Source of the DNA: Leptasterias polaris | Lineage: Eukaryota > Echinodermata > Asteroidea > Forcipulatida > Asteriidae | Assembly: GCA_037783415.1 (NCBI GenBank) | Contig: JAZGTN010000046.1 | Span: 1,556,501 to 1,620,500, forward strand | Direction of reading: 5' to 3' | Length of the DNA stretch: 64,000 bases | Shown here: positions 50,811 through 61,682 of the stretch, piece by piece | Layout of the letters: each line of letters starts with the position of its first letter | How positions within the stretch are numbered: the stretch's first letter is position 1 | The notes under the pieces: model-generated | What the model was told of the DNA's origin: nothing | The model's database searches: none | What the model saw: only the letters and a program-made list of their open reading frames with translations | Made by a program: the position numbers and the translations under genes

Positions 50811-53486
50811 GTAAATTACTCTATTGTAGGTCTTCACAAAAATGAATAGGTTTAAGCTTGTATTTCCGACACAAATCTTTGACTTTGTAAACTTTTCCTG
50901 CATCATGATCATTTAATGATTTATATAATGATCATAATTGTCCATGATTTAGCAGTTGGAATTATCAACAGTTGTGGTCTTTAATTTATCAAAAGTGAAG
51001 TGATCCTTGCTAGATTTGGCTGCTTTTGAAGGATTAATCAAATTCAAGTTTAAGATAGTGGTTTTCTGAGCTGAGTGAAATTAAATTATTGCATTGAGTG
51101 ATGATGGGGGAGGGAGGAGGGAGGGGGGAGGGGGTTAGGAAGCCCGGTAGGATTTCGGGGTCAGCATGTATGTAGTGTGGAGAAAGGGAGATATATGACT
51201 CTTATTGTAATTGTTTTTAAATATTTTTTACAAATAATTGTTTTACTTGTATTACAAGTATTGTAATCTGGTATATTGTAATTTGTATTGTAAATAAAAA
51301 GTTTTTGTTAGTATATTTTCAGAAAATGTCTGTATCCAACTTCCACTTTTTCACTTGAGTCATTGCATTGTATAATGTTACTGTGTTTAGTATGTTACCA
51401 AAAGCAATTTGAGTAAATATTAAAGATACTCTTTTATTTCAATATGAACGAGAAAGTGGCAGTCGGAAACGGAAATTTTACCATATTTTTTATATAACAG
51501 TAATGGGAATGTATACTTATTACTATTAGTTTTTATTACTTTTTAGTTTAAGTGGATTTTGATCTCCCCTTTCTCAACATACACTTGCAGCTCTGGTGGG
51601 ATGATCAACAGGTGCACTTTTTTACAATAGCCTTAAAAAAGAAAACTATAAACTTTAGTTGGACCTTCCCAAGTTCCCATCAATAACTTCAAATTCTTGT
51701 TAACTTTCATATTTCAACAGATGTTTTACAATGACTCCGATGTGAAACAGATTGATATCCCATCAGGAACTGGGACCTTTGGTGTACTACAACAACACGT
51801 ACCAGCATTGGCCGTATTAAAACCTGGTCTTCTCAGTGTCCTGGAGCATGATGGCACGATTAACAAATTTTTCGGTTGGTAACAACGAGTCTTTATTATA
51901 AACCCTAACAAGACCAAATCTTTCAAGTTCCTCTTTGCTGAAGTGAAGGAATTAGAAGGAATAGGGCTATCAGGGCTTTCTTTGCAAGGGATGGGGAATG
52001 GAATGTCTGCTATGAAGGGATTTAGGAATCAGCTATCGGGCTGTTTTTGACATAAAAATAAAAAGGAAAGAAGAGGATAAGGGTCTTATGCAGCTTGGCT
52101 TAAATTCCGAAGGATCTGGGCTGTTGGGAGGGAAACCATAAGTTGAACCTTTCTATCACGGATGGTTCTGTAAGGATTCAGGCCATTAGCAATATTAAAA
52201 AACACCAGTCAAAAGTTTGTTGAGCTTTTGATTCTCTAAAACTAAAGGATACATGAGGATTTGGGAAATGTGTAAGCAACTAGGCCTTGTCTGTTAGGGT
52301 TATGATTTTGGACAAAATGACAGTCGGCTGAAATTAGACATAGTTGTAATAAAATATCTTTGATAAGTTGAGGTGATTTTAATATAAAACTTCTAATTAT
52401 TTTATTTTTTGGGAAGGTATGTAAGAAACAAACATATCATCAACAAAAGGAAATGGTATAATCAGCTAGATGGTTTGCCTAAAAGAAATACAAGTCGCTC
52501 TAACATTTTCTGGAAAAAAAGATAACTGGATATGGGCTGGAGTTTACAGAGCGCCATAGCAAAGTAAATGTGGATAATTGTGAATTTTGTTTATTGCAGT
52601 CAGTAGTGGATCTGTTACAATTAATGCAGATTCATCAGTGCAGGTCCTAGCAGAGATTGCTGTTCCCTTAGACCAATTGGATCCAGCTGTAAGTAAAATC
52701 GTATTGTTAGGGATGACTTATAAAAATAATAATAATAATGATCAAATTTATAAAGCGTTAGTACTGGCGTTTGTAAGTGCATTATCATTCCTTGCACTGG
52801 TAGCATAAAACATCATCATTCGTCAAAAGCTGTGTTATTCAGTGTAGGATGTAGCCCGGTTCATGCATATAAGCCATTTAACTTTATTTGGCATTCCTGG
52901 CTTAACTGTACAAACAAACTAACTGTACATTTGCACTGTGTAGATGCCTTTACTACATGATTTCATATTGCAGAGGGACAGTTTATCTGTCATTTAAAGT
53001 CACAGTGGGTGATGGTCAGACAGTAGGAGGGTTGACTGTGTACTGTGTGGATGCATTCATCATATAATATCATATTGTAGGGTGACATAGTTTATCTGTC
53101 ATTTAAAACCACAGAGGGTGATAATGAATGGTCAGACAGTAGGAGGGTTGATTGTGTACTGTGTAAATGCATTCTCAACTTCATATCATATTGCACTTGC
53201 AGGCTGGCATAGTTAATATGTTATTCCAAACCACATAAATGACACTGAATGGTCAGATAGTAGAAGGGCTGATTATTAATTACCAATGATGTATCCCATA
53301 ATTTTAGGATAAACTAAAAATGCTGAATATTCATGTTTCCTTTGTTCTTTGTGTCAGGCAATCAAGGAAGGTTTGTCCAAGGCCCAGCAGGAATTAGCAG
53401 CAGCTAATACGGAACTAGCCAGAGCCGAAGCTCAGATAGCCATTGAGACACATGAAGCCATGGATCAGGCTATTTCTGCAAAGTAA
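50658..53486 (+). CDS. ATP5F1D: ATP synthase F1 subunit delta, mitochondrial, complete in 4 exons
   Basis: Subunit delta (bacterial epsilon homologue) is part of the central stalk of F1 ATP synthase and couples the c-ring to gamma in the matrix. Exons: 50658-50810, 51721-51874, 52600-52688 and 53358-53486, 525 nt, 174 residues plus stop (human precursor 168). The N-terminus (MLRNMLRLSAVVKTCR) is an Arg-rich amphipathic mitochondrial presequence without acidic residues. The mature part has QMSFSFGMPGK, GTFGVLQQHVPALAVLKPGL, VSSGSVTINADSSVQVLAEI and the C-terminal helical pair (KEGLSKAQQELAAANTEL), all as in human. An in-frame ATG at 50541 would add 39 residues including acidic ones; I prefer 50658 because it starts a normal presequence and sits in AAAATGT context. 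Confidence 0.96.
51721..51874 (+). CDS. ATP5F1D: ATP5F1D exon 2
   Basis: Acceptor TTTCAACAG. Encodes MFYNDSDVKQIDIPSGTGTF, GVLQQHVPALAVLKPGLLSV and EHDGTINKFF. The frame requires donor TTCG|GTTGGT; a better-looking GTAACA four bases later would shift the frame. Confidence 0.93.
52600..52688 (+). CDS. ATP5F1D: ATP5F1D exon 3
   Basis: Acceptor TTATTGCAG, donor AGCT|GTAAGT. Encodes VSSGSVTINADSSVQVLAEI and AVPLDQLDPA, matching human VSSGSIAVNADSSVQLLAEE. Confidence 0.95.
53358..53486 (+). CDS. ATP5F1D: ATP5F1D exon 4, last
   Basis: Acceptor TTTGTGTCAG. Encodes the C-terminal helices (AIKEGLSKAQQELAAANTEL, RAEAQIAIETHEAMDQAI) and ends SAK then TAA. Confidence 0.95.
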   Translation, partial: AIKEGLSKAQQELAAANTELARAEAQIAIETHEAMDQAISAK

Positions 53487-53569
53487 TCTTCCGTTAGGAT
53501 TGTTTCAGTCCGTAATGGTAAGAATTTAAGAGATTTCACTTTCTTCCACTACTGTCCCTGTAACTATTT

Positions 53570-53885
53570 TATTTGGTAGAGCGCCGGCATGTTAATCTGG
53601 AGGTCGCAGCAAGTGGTTTATTAATTGATATATGAAATAAAAAGTTGCATCCCCTGAAGGTGATTCCTCTGCTGCCGCTTCCCAGGTTGTATTGTTTACT
53701 GGGTATCATCCCTGGCTTCACGGCAGTTATAGCTTTTATGGCTTCTGACTGGCCCCCATACCCCTGAGCAAAGATATTGACAAAGTAGGGAGACTGCCAA
53801 CATTAAGGCTAGATAACTCAGTTGCTACGTTAATTCGGAAGTCGCAGGTTTAATTCCCGTGATATTAAATTTGTTTTTATTCAGC
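53570..53885 (+). mobile_element. SINE third family in the ATP5F1D 3' region
   Basis: GGTAGAGCGCCGGCATGTTA, CTGCTGCCGCTTCCCAGGTT, CAAAGATATTGACAAAGTAG and a second B-box-like end GTCGCAGGTTTAATTCCCG. It lies about 85 bp past the stop codon, so it may be in the mature mRNA. Confidence 0.75.
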
Positions 53886-54942
53886 CCCCCAATTTTTGTT
53901 TTAGAGTACACCATGTTATTCAGTGAAATGAATTCTGGCATTATTTTATTTATAAGACTATACGATCCTTTTGCTTTAGTACATATTGATATGACGTTGT
54001 GAGTGAATAACAATAATTTTCTCTTTTTCTTGCCATCAGATTTTGGATTTTCCAGCGTTTTATCAGAGTACAGATTTGATTCCCGTTTGTTCACTTCCTG
54101 CATGTTGGAAAAGTTTAACTGCAACGATGAAAGGGTTGGTTGACGGAACGACTGCCTATGAATGCATTGGATGTTTTACTTGACTGTTCACGGTAGTAGC
54201 TCATCGAGCAACACAACAGATGCAGGCCGTTCTAACTTTTGAACTTGGAGAAACAAAACAAAGAACTGACACACTTTATTCTTCAAACTAACCTTGGTTT
54301 CAGATGTTGTCAAGAAATAAATTTCCGGTAAAAGAAAAAAGAATAAGTGAAAGTTTAGACCGAAGTTGACTTTGATACATGAACCAGAGGCGTCTTTCTA
54401 GATGGTTTAGCTGAACCTTCCATTCAATGACACCGTTGTTAAACTTGAGATTATAGCTCCTTAAAAGGAGATTTATGCAAACTTTAGAAGTTTGATGAAA
54501 ACAATCCTTTGTATAGAAGTGTTAATATTTACAAAGTTTGATGACATTTTTCAGACTTATTGTCAGTTCAACAATTCTGGTTGACCTTGATGTCAAGAGT
54601 TTTTATAGGCAACAGGGATGTTCTGGAATTACTATTCTCTTTGATTACTAGACCTTTATAATACTTTATGTTCGGGTGAAAGAATTATAATGAAACTGCT
54701 TGAAATATTGACAAATATTAGGGTGGCCCTCATAAGTAATTCCTGTTAGTTTGATGAAGATTTTTTGTTGTGAGTGAAATAAATTTGATGATAATTTCAC
54801 CAGTAAGAGTTCAGTTCTTAATTTATTTAATTGAGAAGTCTTTGTAAATCCCTAACATAGGCAGAGCCGTTCATAAGTGGGATGTAATTCCATTAAGCCA
54901 CGCCCACTTTAAACAGTCTAGCCGCACTGATTTATCAGAAGA

Positions 54943-55114
54943 CTATAGACGATGTGACCTCTGTTTACATTCAAACCGCCCTCAGACGCGTAGTCATGGT
55001 AATATTGCGTGTACTTTCTAGCTGGCTGTCAAGTACACAAAGGTTTTGCCCAGCGACATGCGCGCGCATCGTGTTATGATTTTCAAATGACGTCAGAGGT
55101 CACATCGTCTATAG
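54943..55114. mobile_element. 172-bp MITE with 21-bp perfect TIRs
   Basis: CTATAGACGATGTGACCTCT plus G at the left and its exact inverse at the right. The ends again begin TAGAC. No clear target duplication. Confidence 0.88.
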
Positions 55115-57226
55115 GAAATGGATTGAGCTAGTTTTTCTTTGAAGATTTATCACCGTTTTTGAAACCACGGCTTGGGCTCCAGCAGTTATTTAGAAAGCGT
55201 TTGCTTTCCTGATGGGATTTCAAACAGGTGGAAGGGGCCAAAGCTGGAGACCAAGCCCACTCCAGTTTCAAATACGGAGGTAGTGACGAAATTTAACTAT
55301 TGAACTCAAGTTTATACATTTGTTTGTTAGATTGATTTCATGGGTGGTGGCTATGCAAGGGGGGTAGGGTCTATTGGGTTTATAGAATAACACCCAAAAC
55401 AGCACGACAAACCAATTCCATATGCAATGTGGAGGAATCCTTCATTGATAAACCCAACACTTCAAGGGGTTCAAACACCACTGCCAACCTTACCTAAAAG
55501 TGTTTTCTAAATCCATTTGCAAATCAGACTTACATGCATACCTGCCAACAATGAAACCTCAGAAATAGGAACACCAGTTTTAAGAGTCCACAGATTGCGA
55601 GTAAAGCTTATTACATGTACACATATACAAGATTTATGTATTTAAAACAATGTTCACAAATCACTGAATCCTGTAAGAAAATCTCTACTGTCGTAAGCAT
55701 GACACCCTTTTTTGCCAGAACTTTTTGGTCTTGTTCATACTGTCATTGTCAGAAATAAGAATGTACATTTATTGCCCAGCCCCAAAGTTGACCACATAAA
55801 CACCAAATCTCAATTTCAATAAACTGCTTTAATGTCTTCACAAACCATAAAAACTGTCAAATTAATCATACACATTCAATCCATCAAATCACTCAACTTA
55901 TAATTATCACAGCATCCCTTCAAAGAGGTCTAACTTTAACAATAATGTTATATGCAAATTCAGACTAGATAGTTTGATCAACTTTGACTTCTGAACAAAA
56001 AAAAACCCAAAACTTATTTGTTTATAATCATGCAAATATCTCTCCAACATACAATGACAATTATACAATGCAATGTCAAAGTTTATTGCTTGAATTTTGA
56101 GAGGTAATATGTAGCCACCATGTCAGTGCAAAAACGTTATATCTCCTAAAATAGCTCTTAAGTTAAAAAGTTGAAATTGTCAAAACTGTTGTATCTCACT
56201 TACAAAGACCTGATACACACAAAACCAATACACACCGAAGTACATGTATGCAGAGAGCATTTTTGTACGAGATACAACGCTTTTTTCAAAATCGAGATAG
56301 AACATTTTTCACTGCAAGAGGTAGTGTAAAGAACTTTTTAGCCATCAGAAACTTTAATAGATGAAATCAACTCTGGTAAATATTGTAAAAATGCAACTCT
56401 TAGTCTGTTTTTGTAAGAATAACTCATGAGATTCCATGGAGACAATTTGTTTCAAATTTAAAGTCGACAAGTTTTTGAGAATACCCCATACAAAAAACTG
56501 TAAGAATTGTGTAGGATTGCTTCATTTACAAATGAAATTGTTGTTAGTGAAAAAAAAATACTGAATGTATCTTCAGTGAATACTGTTTCACAAAATTTCT
56601 GAAAAGATATTTCAAAAGATCTTATACTAAAGTGGTGTCATTTTGTTTGGGGAAAAAATATTAATTAGAATTGCGCATTGGAATTTGAAGAAAGAAAGTT
56701 CCAGTTATCTGTAGTTATCCAACGTTTAAGATATTAATCAAAAAACAACTCAACAAAATGTTTACATGTGAATGAGGTATGACTTTTTATATCTTCAATA
56801 ATAATTTTTTTGTAGCAAAGTGAACAAACCCAAACTAAAACTAACTTGACATGAGGGGAAATACTGTCTTGTGGTTGAGAAAATATTGCATGGTTGGTAA
56901 AAATTCAGCTCAAAAGGAACAAGTTTCATAAAGCTGTGAATCCAAGTCAAATTTAAGACAAATTAGAGCCGGTAACCGTTTGCAAACAATACACATCACA
57001 TGGCAGTCTAGTTGGTAACCTTTTACAGTATGCAAATAGTTTCTCTGCTTTTTCATTTTGTACGCCAAGTAGTTCTATGAAATTTGCCCCAAAGACGATC
57101 GGTTTAAGAAGTCAGTGCGAGGTGTCTTGAAGAAATGAACCCCGTAGATGGTCAAGTTAACAGGTCAGTGTGAAGCGTCTTGAAGATGATCCCACAAGAC
57201 AAGTAACTACAGCCTGGATGCTCACA

Positions 57227-57259
57227 TCATTTCACATTCTTGAAGATCTTATCAGAAGA
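57227..57259 (-). CDS. UQCRH: UQCRH exon 4, last
   Basis: Acceptor CTATTTCAG. Encodes SSDKIFKNVK and TGA. Chosen because it keeps frame, has a good acceptor and matches the family's short basic C-terminus; it is short, so it remains the least certain exon of this gene. Confidence 0.75.
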   Translation of the reverse strand, partial: SSDKIFKNVK

Positions 57260-60200
57260 CTGAAATAGGAACGTGATTTAAACATTCAGTTTGATACAAC
57301 AAAGAAAAATGGCTCGACGAAAGGTTTATTTTCTTACCATTCGACAAAACTTGGTTTGATTTGTGTAAAGCTGTGTCCGAATTAGTGGCTTTGGCCAAGG
57401 CTGGATCACCACATCAACAGAAGCTTCCCTTAGCAACAGCCGCAGCCAAAGCCACCAATGCAGACTTGGCCCAGCTTGGATTCAATTCTGATAATGTCAA
57501 AATCTCAAACAGCGCCCTCAATGAGATCAAAGGAAGACCTATCACTGGCCGAATGTTGTTTGTGGTGTGTGCCCATTTCCATTCTGAATACCAGGGGTAA
57601 TAATATGCGCCTCAGAATAGCCTAGCTAGATAGATGGCGCTTTATAAATGCTTGATATTATTATTATTATTCTTCTTTGACCTCAGCAATAAATGACAGG
57701 CTATGCAAGGGGGGCTTCGGAATTCATTTACATTTATTTATTCATTTATTATTTCTGGTTGTGAAGCCAAGGACTTTCAGAAAAGCGAACTTAATCACTG
57801 TACTAGCCAAGAACCCTGTGGAGAGAAGACAATGAAGGAAGTTTCAGTTTTAGATGTGGGAGGAAAACCCCAGAGAATTATTCCAGGGAAAACCCACGCA
57901 ATCAGTCAGGGACTGAAAACCCAAATCCACATAGTGGCCTAGTGGGATTCGAACCAGGGTCCCAGAGGTGGAAGGCGAGGCAAGATACCACTACACCAAC
58001 CTGACTGCCCAACCTGAATCAAGAGCAACGGACAGAATCGTTACCGTACTCCAGCCAGAGAGGCTTTCAGTGTAATACACAATTTTGACTTGAATACTTA
58101 CACAATGATCAACGCAGTGGATGAAGTCAAACAGCTCCTGCGTACATGTCTCTTCTGTTTTACTGCGACTAGAAACCCTATCGGTGCACACCTGAAGCTC
58201 TTCCTTGTACGCTTCGCAGTGATGACCCTCACGACAGCTCTCTAATATAGCATCTCTTGGATCCTGGTAGGGGTAGGTCAGAGCAAAATGCAGTTCAGAA
58301 TACATGATAACATAATAAAAACCCTTAAATGTTTATAAAGTCAACTTGTTTTCAATAACTACAATATTATGCCAAAGATCTTGTGTGCCAACTTTCGGGC
58401 TAACAGAGCGTTCATAATTGACAACACAATTGACAACAGTACCGGTATTCAGTTTTAATTTCAAACAATAAACCACAAGGGAAACTAACTGGGTTAATAT
58501 TCAAAGTTTTTATTTCAGCTACAAATTCCATCCCACATCGCATCATGGAAGGTCGCCCTCTATTGGTACAACACTATTTGCAACGTGTGGGATACATGAC
58601 ATCGTTAATAAAATAAAATAAATAAATAGTGGCTTCTTATATAGCGCGCATATCTGACACTCAAGGCGCTTCAACAGTCAGTATTTTTCCTGAAAGGTAT
58701 GTGGAGCTACGTTTTGAAATATGAGACCTATTCCTTTACATAGCACCATGTAATGGTTTACAAGGTGCTGTGGCGCAATATGCAGCCAATCAAACCAGGA
58801 ACACCAGGGCGAACCCCTTCTTTTTTCGATAAGTGCACTGGGTTCTTTTACGTGCACTACACAACACACAGGACCAATGGCTTTACGTGTATGTCCCATC
58901 CGAGGACGAAGCAATATGGTTAACAACAAATCTATAATTTCTTCCTCTTCAAATGTTCTCCTGGAACTATGGATACTGCTACTTATGATTCCTGGCTTCA
59001 TTTTAGGCATTTTGAAGCTGAATAATGAGGTTGTTTTCTCAGATAATGTGAACGGAAATCGTACTTCCGGGTTTGTGGCGTGTGGCGTGTGGCGTGTACA
59101 CTGTACAACGCGGTGTCAATGCACACACACAGCCGTGAAAAAAAAAAGCTAGTTTGGTTTCTGTTTTGCTCTGTATATATTGTTACACAGATCGGACACA
59201 GGGTACCATACTATGGTTAGAAAGCTTATAGAACAAGCTTTCCAATGGTGTATGATGTGGCCAACAGAGGGCAGTAGATTGTTGAGTTAAAAACAAATTT
59301 ATTTGGGGGCACGCCGCCGTGCCCCTGGATCAAAGGTCAGAGTTTAAAGGGTTAAGGACACAAGTGTCACGACCGGGACTCGAACCCACACTCTGCTGAT
59401 CTGAAACACCAGAGCTCAAGTCCAGTGCTCTTATCCGCTCGGCCACGACACGCCACACATTCTTCTCTTACCACTATATCTTCCTCTTCCTCTTCCTCCT
59501 CCTCTTCCTCTTCCTGCAAAAACAAATTCCAATAAAACTATGACTTAAAACGCTGGTACTAGTATGTCTCTGTCAGCTGGTCCCTGTAGTATTGAATTAT
59601 TTGTAGGATTCAGTAATAATGTTTTACAATTAAAACTACAACTTTTTTAACAGATTGAAGGTGCTTTGGATAAAACTCTTTTACATAGATTTAACGGTTT
59701 AATCATGTTCAATCAGACGTTATTTTTTAGTGCATTTTAAATTTGTTGTCAGCAGTTGTTGTAAGGCGTTGTCACTTGTCGGCTATTATTAAGTTTTAGT
59801 GCGAACCATGGAGTGTGGTTGCAGTTGCTTCCACTAATAAGTGAGTATTTTCATTTATAATATTAATCATCTGATCGTAGTTAAATCATGTTTATCAAAA
59901 ATTACTATTGATTCATTTACACATTGAAGATCAAATACGTGTTCTTATCTTATTCTTAGAACAGAATGTGTATATATTAAGAATTTGGAAAGTTGGAATA
60001 TTTGTTGGGCAAATAGTGAGGTCATTAGTCTGACATAAATGGTTGAAAAATTGCGTAGAAAATACATAAATCATAGATGGGACTGTAGTTATATGCACAC
60101 TGCTACGTAACTCAATGGTATTACTAAATTACTAAATATGTATTGTAAGGCGTAACCATCTCTGATCTGGTCTACGACACTGTCGGGAAAATGGGGGTCA

Positions 60201-61682
60201 TTATAATTATATCACATTCACAACTGAACCACTGCCACCTACCTGACCACGGCACGAGCGAGGCACGACTACGGACTAGTGCCAATTTTGTGGGTGCCGG
60301 ATTTGTAAGGAAAGGTGCTGAATTTGAATGTATTACTAAATACTATACTTAGGTGCCGAGTTTGAATGAAAGGTGCCGAGTTTGCTAGCTACAGCTAGGT
60401 AGGTGTGCTGAGACTCAGTGAGAGTCCATGCTCTGACTGGGTGACTTGCATTCGAAACACACACACACAAAGCGCCCGGCATGCCCAGCCTAAATTTTGA
60501 GTTCAGACAACTCGTTCGGCGGACAACTCGACGGGTCGGACAACTCGACGTGTCAGACAACTCGACAGTGAGACAGCTCGACGGAGCGCCAAGACAAGTC
60601 GACGGGTCAGACAACTCGACGGGTGAATTTCGACGGAGCTTCAAGACAAGTCGATGATTGACAGTTTTTAATTTTTTTGTCTAGACCTGGACAGTTTTTA
60701 TGAATGAATGTTCCAAAGATTTATTTCATTACACATTTTCACTGGCACAAAACTACAATACAGGGTTATAAAAAGATAAATAAGTTTAAATTAATAATAC
60801 ACCTTAAACAAACCCTTGCTCAATAATTAAACAGACGCCAATATTAAATTAAATAGTCTGCCAATCGATTGGAATCGCACAAAACATATTTTTGAGTCGC
60901 ATTGCCCAATTGCTCACCAGTGTCATAGGAGGTTGTGTGAACGCCCGGCCCCTTTTGCGCGCGCCCCGTTCGCAGTCAGCTGGCGCCTCACGTGAATCTC
61001 CGGACAACCCCGCCATCTTTGCGTGTCCCCTGCGAGCCCACCCCAGCCCGTGGGGACGCCCGTACTGTGCGTGCCCAGTCAGTACAATAATGATCGTCCC
61101 CCGTGCTGAACAGCCCCACTTGCGGTCAGCTGCACGCCTGTGTTGCTCGAATCTTCTGCCATGACATCATGCGGATTTACCATCCACCCGTCGAGTTGTC
61201 TGATCAAAAGTCAAGTTGTCTTACGTTTGAACGGACAACCCGTCGACATGGTCGAGTTGTCCGACCCGTCGAGTTGTCCGACTCGTCGAGTTGTCGTTGT
61301 CCGACCCGTCGAGTTGTCCGCCGGACGAGTTGTCCGCCGGACGAGTTGTCTGACATTCCTAAATTTGACCATGGAGGAACAGGAATAAGAACACACCGAG
61401 TCTGGCTGAGTGGTACAGCCCGCCGCTGTACCTAATGAATGAATGAGTGTATGACGACACGATCGATGTGTAGACGTAACATTAACAAATTACATAATCG
61501 AAACTCAAGCTTATTAATCCCACGCCAAGGTCACTAAAAACCGTTTAAAAAGCAAGCCATTCAAAGAAAGTCCCCTTGCAATATTATCGGTAGTTAATTA
61601 AACAATTACATATTTCTTCAAACATCAGAAATTATACCTCAGGAGGATCGTTCTCGAAAAGTCTCTCGTCGTCGATCGCCAT
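57227..61682 (-). CDS. UQCRH: Cytochrome b-c1 complex subunit 6 (hinge protein), complete in 4 exons
   Basis: UQCRH is the acidic hinge subunit of respiratory complex III. It sits on the intermembrane-space side next to cytochrome c1 and helps dock cytochrome c. Exons: 61682-61638, 59513-59472, 58263-58102 and 57259-57227, 282 nt, 93 residues plus stop (human 91). Exon 2 is almost pure Glu (11 E in a row then DIV), the hallmark acidic tract. Exon 3 has ESCREGHHC, ELQVCTDRVSSRSKTEETC and LFDFIHCVDHC, with the cysteines of the helical hairpin. Compared with human (LHARDHC) there is an extra Cys in FIHCVDHC. Exon 4 gives SSDKIFKNVK, comparable to human VAHKLFNSLK. All junctions are phase 0 and GT-AG. 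Confidence 0.95.
57361..57540 (+). other. Coding-like, Ala-rich open frame inside UQCRH intron 3
   Basis: Reads AVSELVALAKAGSPHQQ, ATAAAKATNADLAQLG and NSALNEIKG without stops. It looks like a helical protein fragment but I do not recognise the family and see no clear splice sites. It could be a relic exon or a retrocopy fragment, or chance. A LINE/SINE-like tail (GCGCTTTATAAATGC, ATT repeats) follows at 57640. Confidence 0.3.
57800..58015 (-). mobile_element. tRNA-derived SINE, second family, complete head
   Basis: On the minus strand: A-box TGGTGTAGTGGTATCTTGCC and B-box GGTTCGAATCCC at tRNA spacing, then CACTATGTGGATTTGGGTTT and GTTTTCCTCCCACATC-like tail. In UQCRH intron 3. Confidence 0.8.
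58102..58263 (-). CDS. UQCRH: UQCRH exon 3, Cys-hairpin core
   Basis: Acceptor CTACCAG, donor TTGT|GTAAGT. Encodes 54 residues with DRVSSRSKTEETCTQELFDF, nearly identical to human [20 protein letters not shown]. Confidence 0.97.
58612..59455 (-). mobile_element. SINE first family, split by an insertion of about 420 bp
   Basis: Body from CTTATATAGCGCGCATATCT to GAAGCAATATGGTTAA (58920), then unrelated DNA, then the family resumes at GGTTAAGGACACAAGTGTCA (59338) through CGGCCACGACACGCC. GGTTAA borders both sides; nine bases of the normal SINE are missing. In UQCRH intron 2. Confidence 0.8.
59472..59513 (-). CDS. UQCRH: UQCRH exon 2, poly-Glu tract
   Basis: Acceptor TTTTTGCAG, donor GTG|GTAAGA. 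Eleven GAA/GAG codons then GAT ATA GTG. The mixed GAA/GAG usage shows a selected acidic tract rather than a simple trinucleotide expansion. Confidence 0.93.
60489..61366. mobile_element. Foldback-type element with subrepeated inverted arms and 9-bp direct repeats
   Basis: CCTAAATTT at 60489-60497 and 61358-61366 flanks 860 bp. Each arm is made of about 17-bp tandem subunits, GACAACTCGACGGGTCG in the left arm and the inverse CGACCCGTCGAGTTGTC-type in the right. The middle is AT-rich then GC-rich (CGCGCGCCCCGTTCGC). Drosophila FB and sea urchin TU elements have this architecture. In UQCRH intron 1. Confidence 0.88.
61638..61682 (-). CDS. UQCRH: UQCRH exon 1
   Basis: Encodes MAIDDERLFENDPPE. 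The start context AAAATGGCG resembles a YY1 site, common at start codons of nuclear mitochondrial genes. Donor GAG|GTATAA. Confidence 0.9.

Larger units (their letters stand above)
53487..57226. other. Intergenic region between convergent ATP5F1D and UQCRH
   Basis: Contains the 3' UTRs of both genes, whose ends I cannot place. On the plus strand AATAAA hexamers at about 54317 and 54778 are candidate ATP5F1D signals; on the minus strand hexamers at about 56092 and 55768 could serve UQCRH. It also holds a SINE (53570-53880), a TIR element (54943-55114) and a MITE relative (56930-57090). No other coding sequence was recognised. Confidence 0.5.

Noticed and set aside
5124..59455. tRNA genes (several A-box/B-box pairs)
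   Set aside because: Each is joined to a shared SINE body or occurs as a decayed multicopy head; stems are imperfect, so they are SINEs rather than functional tRNAs.
60892..61435. GC-rich plus-strand frames with repeated VELSD / SSCPTRRVV
   Set aside because: Translation of the foldback element subrepeats and its GC-rich middle.
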